NCBI GenBank assembly: GCA_025331125.1
Contig: JAOALB010000131.1
Coordinates: forward strand, 94,627 to 158,626
Length of the DNA stretch: 64,000 nt
Reading direction: 5' to 3'
From: Mycogone perniciosa
Lineage: Eukaryota > Ascomycota > Sordariomycetes > Hypocreales > Hypocreaceae
A program made the position numbers and the translations under genes. The notes beneath the pieces were generated by a model. It was not told where the DNA came from and made no database searches. It saw nothing but the letters and a program-made list of their open reading frames with translations. Every line of letters begins with the position of its first letter. Within the stretch, counting starts at the first letter, position 1. This document shows positions 56,952 through 64,000 of the stretch, in pieces.

Positions 56952-58708
56952 ATGGACCATTCTTCTCTCGCGAGCATCACTCCTGGTACCCCAGCGGCGT
57001 CTGCTTCGACGTCGACTCAGCCGACCTACACCACTGCTGGGACCATCTACAACCCCGGCTCCTCTCAACCACTTCAACCTCCTGCTCGTCGCGGCCGTTC
57101 CTTCAAGTGGGCTCCCGTAGGCCCTCACTCCGATTTGGGGCTCATCCCCAGATCAGTTCTTGCTGCCCTGCCGCTCAAACCGGGTAGCGGTGGTCGTTTG
57201 CCAATCACTGCCTCCTTTCAACAATATACACCTCTGCAGCAGAACTACGATCGTGCCGTCAGCCCCATCAGCGACCCTGACCACGAAGTTGTCAGAATGC
57301 CGCTCCAAGCCCCTCGCCTGCGACCTATCCATAATCTGGCGTCAGTGCCGTCGTTCCCACTTCTTGATCCGCCGAGGACAATCGATCCCGACACCGACGA
57401 CGATGACGACGATGACAACGACTTTGGAATAAACCCTTTGATGAACATGACAGTCAAGTCTCTCCACAACTTGGCTTCATACCCTAACCCAAATCAGAAG
57501 AGGGCTCAGAAGGCACTTCTTCGGGGGCGAAGCCAAACCTCGGCAACTTGGCCGCAGCATCAAGGATGAATGCTCCTCCTGTTTATCCCACATTTGGCTC
57601 TTTCGAACCATCAAAGGATGTTGGCGATAGGCCGTTCGGTCTCTTGCGTCACACCATGTCAGAGAGCTCCGGGCTTCAACAGAGCGCGGTGGAAAGTCGA
57701 TCAAATCTCTTTGACTTCGGTCGAGCATCTACATATATTCCAGGAGAATCCAGACTCCCTAGCCCAGCTCCAACAAGTGATGCTGCGGAAATCGCTCCAT
57801 CCAAATTGACGACGTTGGCATCCGGTCCTGGTGCTCCCAGGCCATTGACTGCCGGACCGCCAGGTCAGCGGCAATACCGACCTTCAACGTTCGAGTCTAC
57901 CTTTAAGGCGCTTCACACAAAGTCAAGACCGCAAAGCCACACCTTTGATGATAGCGAGGCACTTGCCATCACTCAGCATACTTTACTACAGGCCGGAATA
58001 GAGGATGTTGCACTTAGTCCGGACCCTTTTCTGCCTCAATCCCGCCTCACTCCGCAGCCTTACTCTGACTTTGCGGGCAATGCCTCAGCCCTCATGGCGA
58101 GCTTTGAAAGGGATGACATGTCATCGTCCGAGACACAGAGGGACGAACTTGCCGCGGGCACAGCAGAATCTGTTTACACTTCTCTGTATAACGACATGGC
58201 CGCGCAATCAATCTTGAACTGGCAGTCAGAGTTGAGGCAGAACAGTTGGCATCTTTTCTCCTCCTATACACAAGTGCGATTCCAGCCTGGCACCGACCGT
58301 CTTGCAGATGATGAGATTGAGGCACGAAATCGGAGAATCAACCGTCAGTGGTATGCAGGGACTGGCGCGTTTGGTAGCATTGAAGAACATGTCACTGTCG
58401 TTGATCACCAACCCAGAAGCAGAAGGAACATCTATGGGGCAGTTGGTGAGGGGCGACCAACCAAGAACGACCGATCTGATGTCCATAAGGACCAAGCAGA
58501 ATCAGGCATTAGCAGAACCCAGCAGGTTGATCAAGCGCCGTCTTCTGGGGACGCAAGGCTATCTGTGAATGTGGCTTTCACAAGCGTGTTGGGAAATGCC
58601 GAGGATGAATCTTCTTGTCCAAAGCTGTCACCAACGCTGTGGCCATGCGACAAAGAGGCCGGACACCGGCTCTCATTCTTTGGAAACACTTTTCAGCGTA
58701 TCAACTAA
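56952..58708 (+). CDS. Disordered fungal protein, apparent frameshift
   Basis: Two overlapping frames appear to form one protein of about 580 residues. The first (ATG 56952) holds RRGRSFKWAPVGPHSDLGLI, an Asp run (DTDDDDDDDNDFG) and NMTVKSLHNLASYPNPNQKR, ending RGRSQTSATWPQHQG. The second is open from 57488 and reads GPPGQRQYRPSTFESTFKAL, TQHTLLQAGIEDVALSPDPF, a TSLYNDMAAQSILNWQSELR helix and NRRINRQWYAGTGAFGSIEE. No GT..AG intron fits between; a one-base change within 57488-57569 would join them. I recognise no domain with certainty. It may be a real gene with an assembly error, because the second half looks unconstrained by stops over 386 codons. Function unknown. Confidence 0.6.
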
Positions 58709-59457
58709 GAATCACGACGAGAACGGAAACTGGGGCAGTGGGCTTTTTTATGACGGGATGTCAGCCTTAGCATTCATGATTGGCTTGGAGGTTGGATGGA
58801 TTTTGGCTGGGGCAGGAGTATTGGCGCGTGAAAGACATCAGATAAGCCCCAGTTGCGGTTCTCTCATACTACCTCTGTATACAAATGAGTAATAAATAAA
58901 TAAGACTTTAATATAATCTATCAGTTGCTTCTAGCCCAGCGTTCATGACGTGGTCTCGATAGATTGGTTGACTGGATTCCGAGATGGAGATGAAAGGCGG
59001 GCTACCCCACCATGTTGGAGAACTATCTTCAGGTCGATTGTTTCGGAGCGAGTCTGTCGGTAAGCTAAGCGGGGTTAAATGAATGGAATTCAGAGTTTTC
59101 TATTTCATGTCATCCGATTACAATACGAGTGTCATCAATGACAAGTACACTGTAATGAGGATGGAAAAGAACGAAGGTTGATATTAGGCATTGGTGGGAG
59201 GTGAGGGGTCGGGACAAGAACCGAGCCCAAATGAAACGATAGGAGAGATAGATTCCGGGTTGTGTCATTTCGGCCCCGCGTTGCCAAGAAGGGTCCTTGA
59301 CTTTGCGGGGACGTTGAAAATTTCACGAGATCGGACTTGTACGGAGTATGCATGGTATGTTTACGGAGTGTCAAGGTAGGTAGGTGGTTTATGTGAGAGC
59401 TTGACGGCAAACACGATAGAGAGACTGAATGAATAACACGGCTCTGCCTGTGAAGAT

Positions 59458-59530
59458 GTCTTGTCTTTCTTGTCTTGTCTTGTCTTGTCTTGCCTTGCCT
59501 TGCCTTGCCTTGCCTTGCCTTGCCTTGCCT
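59458..59530. repeat. Pentamer microsatellite TTGTC then TTGCC
   Basis: About five CTTGT-type units pass into about ten CTTGC-type units, a compound pentanucleotide tract that fills about 70 bases. Confidence 0.9.
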
Positions 59531-60389
59531 TTATCAATGTTTCGTTCCAGCGGCTTTAAATGCTTAGGGATCACATGCTTATCTGCGCTGTGTGTTTCCA
59601 GGAACCCGCTGCTCGACATAGGCCCAATGCTGCGTGGCTGACATGGCACTCGATTAGTTCAGGGTTGCTTAGACATGCATGCATACATACCTCATGAACA
59701 AGTCTCCTCCCACCATTGATATTTTTTACACGGCTATTCTGTTCTAAATTCCGCAGCCCTAGACGTCGACATCAGACGTTTCCCCGTCGTTCCAGATGGT
59801 TTCTGGCGTTGGAATTCTCTCTTGCGATTATGTCAATAGCTTCGTTGTTTTATAGTACTAGTACTTGAAAGCTGCTTTGATAGTTGACACAGGGGATGTA
59901 ACGCTAATCCTGCTTCACTCTCCCCACGCACCTAAAATAGACTAGCCTAGCACGGAACCGAGACAGGGGGTCTTTAGTGACGTTGCACATTCGACTTCAG
60001 CTGTCTTTTTTGTGTGTGCACCAAAAAAAATTCCTCGTGACAGGCTGTTATTTAGATTTAAATTACGGAGTAGCAGCCGGGAACACGCGACTCAGCCCGT
60101 GGCTAAGTAAATTAATTAGTGACGAGATCGATCCCTCCCTCTCACTCTCTCTCCCCACGGCTCTCCAGGGCCATTCTCGCCGCCTTATATACGGAGGACT
60201 GCAGATAAGCACGACGTGACAACGGACGGACCCTCTCTCATCCCGGACGGCCCCAGCTTGCGGTTACTCCAACCTGCCTGTTCGAGCGATCTTCATACTG
60301 CTACACACATACATATACATGTCTTTGTAGACGACAGCTCCGAGGAACCAGACGCGGCCAGCACGACGCACGACGCACGCGACCAAATC

Positions 60390-60399
<10 letters not shown>

Positions 60400-60420
<21 letters not shown>

Positions 60421-60422
60421 TT
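60400..60422. repeat. GACA tetramer run
   Basis: Five to six tandem copies of GACA/CAGA in the 5' leader, about 40 bases before the phosphotransferase ATG. Confidence 0.85.
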
Positions 60423-60457
60423 TGATAGAATCAGACGCATAGACGAAGGAAGCAAAC

Positions 60458-61846
60458 ATGGTGTACGTACGGCAACGCAACCTCCCGGCGCTCCGGGAGT
60501 ACAAATACTCTGCAGTGGACCGGTCGCTGGTGTCGAAATACATCCTCAAGCCCTTCTACACAAACTACGTCATCAAGTGCTTCCCGATGAGCATGGCGCC
60601 GAATCTCATCACGCTCACGGGCTTCATGTTTGTCGTGGCTAATTTCCTGACTATGCTGTGGTACAACCCCACCCTAGATCAGGACTGCCCTAGTTGGGTG
60701 TATTACAGTTGGGCTGTGGGCTTGTTGCTGTACCAGACCTTTGATGCGGTGGATGGAACACAAGCGTGAGTGGTGGCCTATTGACTGCGCGGGACTTGGA
60801 ATTGTGGCATCTGACTTGTGTGTGTGGCTGAATGTAGGCGACGGACGAGACAGTCTGGTCCTCTGGGCGAGCTCTTTGACCATGGCGTTGATGCCCTGAA
60901 CACCAGTCTCGAGGTCCTTATCTTTGCTGCGTCCCAGAACATGGGCCAGGGCTGGAAGACGGTCGCAACACTTTTTGCATGTAAGAGTCCCATGCCACCC
61001 CCCTTTGGTTCTTGCGACCAGCTCTGACTCTCTATCCCATCAACAGCTCTCCTCACTTTCTACGTCCAGACCTGGGATGAGTACCACACCAAGACTCTCA
61101 CCCTGGGCATCGTCAATGGCCCTGTCGAAGGTGTCCTCATTGTCGCTTCCGTCTTTGCCTTGACTGGCTATTTGGGCGGTGCACATATCTGGCAACAGAG
61201 CGCCATGCAAGCCCTTGGCATCCCCCAGTCGCTTGGAATCCCCAAGTTTGTTTATGAGCTCTCCTTCACCGAGTGGTACATGGTTCAGGGCGCCATTGTC
61301 TTGGTCTTCAACACCGTCGAGTCCTCTTTCAACGTTGTTCATGCCCGACACGCCCGTGGTGATCGCTCTCGTGGCGCCCTGCTCGGCCTCCTCCCCTTCT
61401 TCGGCATGTGGACCATGGTCGTCGCCTACCTCTACCTACAGCCCAACATCCTGTACCACCACCTGATCCCCTTTGCGCTTTTCGCCGGCCTCGTCAACGC
61501 CTACAGCGTCGGCCAGATGATCACGGCTCACCTCACCCAGATGCGCTTCCCGTACTGGAACGTCCTCGGCCTGCCTCTGGCCTTTGGTGTAGTGGACTCT
61601 TTGGGCCCGATCCTTCTGACCCAGTACGGCTTTGGCTGGCCTAGCTCCCTCGGCGATGGTGTGTACCAGACTGCCTTTGTGTTCCTCATGCTCGGCACTG
61701 CGTTGGGTGTCTATGGAAGCTTTGTTGTGGATGTCATCGTCACCATTTGCGACTACCTTGATATCTGGTGCTTGACCATCAAGCACCCTTACGTCGAGGG
61801 GCAGCAGTCATCTGGGTTCAAGCAAAATGGTATTAAGAGCCATTAA
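60458..61846 (+). CDS. CPT1/EPT1: Choline/ethanolamine phosphotransferase (CDP-alcohol type)
   Basis: join(60458..60765, 60838..60980, 61047..61846), 416 residues. The signature DG-x2-AR-x8-G-x3-D-x3-D is built across the first splice: DGTQARRTRQSGPLGELFDH, then GVDALN. The N terminus (LREYKYSAVDRSLVSKYIL, PMSMAPNLITLTGFMFVVAN) and the multi-helix C terminus (PFFGMWTMVVAYLYLQPNIL, LPLAFGVVDSLGPILLTQYG) follow the family. It transfers phosphocholine or phosphoethanolamine from the CDP-alcohol to diacylglycerol in the ER or Golgi, the last Kennedy-pathway step; one enzyme may use both alcohols, so CPT1 and EPT1 cannot be told apart here. Splice phases all agree. Intact. Confidence 0.92.
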
Positions 61847-62850
61847 AACCTACACAGCAGACTATGCTACGCAACAAACGGAACAAGAACTCTTCGTCAA
61901 CTAAAGAGTACGCAAAGCAATAAGAGCTTGAAGAGATCGGGCTCTTTCTTCAAAAGAGGGGAAATGAATGTGAGCAACGGCGTCTAGGCCAAAAGCTGAG
62001 AGGGATATGTGTGGGACATATATACATAGACGGGATGGGTGGATATCTCTTCTGGAAGAGGTAGTAGATCTTCTTGCCTTCTACTTCTTCTCTCTTTTTA
62101 TGGCGTTTAGCGGGATTTGATTTCGATGTCCCGGGGAGGGGGAGTTATGTGGCGTAACACAGTTGTAGATACTAGCTAAACGTTTACACTCCTTTTTTTC
62201 TCTTTCTCTTTGTTGCTACGTTATACCCAGCCCAGGATCGGCTACCTTGATTGTTTGCAGGGGAATAAGGTGTTGGGCATGAAATGGGAAAGGGGGGTCT
62301 AATGTCAGGACTTGGATTATTGTCATCTTTCCCCAGGGAAAAGATCACCAAAGATAGGTAGTCAGTACATCACACCACGAGGGAGGCTTGCAGCTTGAAA
62401 ATGTTGACAATTTTTTTTTCTGTGTCGGCTATGAAACAACATTTACTTAAGATCCAAAATCCATGATATGCCTTAAATAAACGATTCCATAGGTATTCCC
62501 CCCGTTCCTAGGTCCTGAAACTTCGCTGCTCGCTAAATATCAAAAACACCCGCAATGACCAAACGATCGTTAAAGTAGAGTCCAAGTTCCCAATGCCTGA
62601 CCAGACTCCGTGGATTTTGCATTGACGAGCAATGCGTGAAGGCTTATTCCTGCCTTGGTATCCTGCGCCTGAAATATGCCCCAAATGAAAGCGGGAGAGA
62701 GAAGGGGTGGGAGGAGGAAGAGAAAGAGGAGGAGGTGGTGGTTGGGTAGTTGAGAGTAGGTAGTGTTTGTTGTACACAGCTTTGTATGAATGCTGTTTCC
62801 CCCTCCTCCTCTCTCTCTCAGCTGTGTTTTTCTTGAGCCAGGGGGGTTGT
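61847..62850. other. Intergenic between convergent genes
   Basis: 3' regions of the phosphotransferase and bZIP genes; a pyrimidine/purine-rich stretch lies at 62690-62830. No gene seen. Confidence 0.5.
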
Positions 62851-63401
62851 TTATAAGAGGTCATCGGACCCGCTGGCCACGCTTTGCTGTATGGCAAAGA
62901 GAATATCGCTTTCTGAAAAAACAGGCCCCTGGCCGTCGCACTTGGCGCAGTGCTTCATGAACTCGCTGACCTTGCTGACATCCACCAGTCCGCGCTTGTA
63001 CAGCTCGTGGGAGATGATGAAGTCCCAGGCGGCACCGACGGCAAGCAGACGCTGTCCGTCATCGGCGGTGACGATGCGGTGGGCAGGGCCTTTGTTCTGG
63101 TGGCCCTGCAGCAGGTTGGAGTAGAAATCGGTGGGTGTGTACGACATGGGGCCGGTGGTGACGGGCTCAGGGGAGCCGGAGCTGTTGTGAGGGCCGCTCA
63201 TGGCGGATGTGGCGCGGAGGATTTCGTTCTCGGTGGACATCTTCTGCAGATCTCGTCGGAGGCGTTCGTTCTCGTCGGCGGCTTCCTTTTGGGCGGCTTC
63301 GAGGCTGGCGAGTTTGGATTCGAGGTCCTTGACATGTTTTTCCTTGCGCTCACGGAATGCCCGTTGTCTGGAGTCTGTTAGGGGCGCGTGCTCAAAGGCA
63401 T

Positions 63402-63447
<46 letters not shown>

Positions 63448-63784
63448 GTACGCAGCGCGATTTTGGGCCTTCCTCCGCGACTGGGCAGGGGTCATGTTGT
63501 CATCCTCCTCGCTGCCTCCGCGACCTGCCTGGTCGTCCACAATGTCGGCTCTGGACATGCTGTTGCCGCCGTTGACGCTGCCATTTGTCGACGGCGTGCG
63601 ATGGCCCGATCGATGCTGGTGATGGTGATGCGGATGCTGGCCAAAGGCGAGGTTTGGTGGTGTCGGCGGGCCAGGAGGGAGATGCGTGCTGAAGCCCTGG
63701 GCGTAGTCGAAGCTGTTGAAGTGGTCGCTTTGAGACAGAGAGTCGGCAAAGGGGCCCTGCTGGATCTTATTTCGGGGGAGGGTC
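62851..63784 (-). CDS. AP-1/Yap-like bZIP transcription factor (5' end not seen)
   Basis: Minus strand, exons 63452..63784 (5' limit uncertain) and 62851..63367. Splicing GTACGT/CCAG removes an 84-base intron and joins RRKAQNRAA to QRAFRERKEKHVKDLESKLA, giving the fungal bZIP signature NxxAQxxFR, followed by a leucine-zipper-like heptad run (LASLEAAQKEAADENERLRR). The tail GLVDVSKVSEFMKHCAKCDG and SDILFAIQQSVASGSDDLL is typical of AP-1/Fcr3-like bZIPs. The open frame begins after a TGA with only a TTG near 63784 and no ATG, so a first exon probably lies upstream, beyond or near the window edge. Nuclear regulator, likely of stress or drug response (by family). Confidence 0.8.
63405..63446. repeat. 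(GA)21 microsatellite inside the bZIP intron
   Basis: Forty-two bases of uninterrupted GA (TC on the gene strand), starting within 5 bases of the intron donor. It fills half of the 84-base intron that splits the bZIP contact signature. Confidence 0.95.
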
Positions 63785-63926
63785 AAGTCAGCGTTGTTTC
63801 AAGTCTTCGGGGTCTTCCAGGAGGATTCGTAATGATCAGGTAATACAGAACGGACCACAAGGCTGAGCCGAGCTGAGCTGAACTGAACTGCGCTTTTGCT
63901 GGGAGAAGTGGGGGGAGGAGGGGTTT

Positions 63927-64000
63927 GGGCCTTGTGCCTTGTGCTTGTGCTTGGGCTTGTGCTTGGGCTTGTGCTTGTGCTTGTGCTTGTGCTTGTGCTT
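63927..64000. repeat. CTTGTG hexamer tract at window edge
   Basis: Repeated GCTTGT/CTTGGG units (hexamers with G/T variation) run to the end of the window and may continue beyond it. They lie where the bZIP promoter or first exon is expected. Confidence 0.85.

Larger units (their letters stand above)
58709..60457. other. Intergenic, no gene supported
   Basis: Contains TACGGAGTA at 59340 and 60064, a pentamer microsatellite at about 59458-59530 and a GACA run at about 60400-60420, the last in the leader of the phosphotransferase gene. Open frames are short and domain-free. Confidence 0.5.

Noticed and set aside
57480..57490. ACCCTAACCC telomere-like word in the 57-kb gene
   Set aside because: It lies inside a coding motif (SYPNPNQKR) and is explained by the codons; likely coincidence.
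1..64000. CRISPR arrays, bacterial operons, rRNA genes
   Set aside because: The window is fungal nuclear DNA; no spaced direct-repeat array and no rRNA-like sequence was seen.

Overview
The window is nuclear DNA of a filamentous ascomycete (Pezizomycotina; probably a sordariomycete, perhaps Hypocreales, which is inference from overall protein resemblance). Support: spliced genes with short introns (46-108 nt, GT..AG, CTAAC/CTGAC branch boxes), Zn(II)2Cys6 regulators, a PalI/Rim9 pH-signalling protein, a filamentous-fungus-type septin, alpha-aminoadipate lysine synthesis and an intron-bearing tRNA-Leu.

Layout. 0-4.6 kb: gene-poor, with two broken genes (kinase-like and F-box). 4.7-11.1 kb: a compact C2H2+Zn2Cys6 regulator / cyclase-fold hydrolase / MFS sugar-type transporter group. 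11-16 kb: sparse, with a kinase-like pseudogene carrying two in-frame stops and a tRNA-Leu(CAA). 16-23 kb: homoisocitrate dehydrogenase, a class I glutamine amidotransferase-like protein, a Zn2Cys6 regulator and a type II membrane glycosyltransferase-like protein. 23-34 kb: accessory DNA with a small secreted protein resembling an actinobacterial muralytic domain, a DUF3431 fragment, a thioredoxin-fold protein and a frameshifted multicopper oxidase. 34-64 kb: mostly conserved genes: ribosomal protein S4, two telobox-Myb proteins (a Tay1/Teb1-like double Myb and a Taz1/TRF-like protein) about 2 kb apart around a small membrane protein, an AspE-type septin, an ABC1/ADCK1-type mitochondrial kinase, PalI/Rim9, a disordered protein with an apparent frameshift, a choline/ethanolamine phosphotransferase and an AP-1-like bZIP at the right edge.

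Three things stand out. (1) The 9-mer TACGGAGTA (or TACTCCGTA) occurs at least 26 times by eye, essentially only outside genes, often as inverted pairs; about 0.5 is expected by chance. (2) The Taz1/TRF-like gene has a near-perfect double telomere repeat in its own upstream region and lies next to a second telobox-Myb gene. (3) Five accessory or weakly conserved reading frames are interrupted by small indels or nonsense changes while the housekeeping genes are intact, so decay or assembly error must be separated. Exon borders were read by eye from splice signals and reading-frame continuity; no alignment was run.
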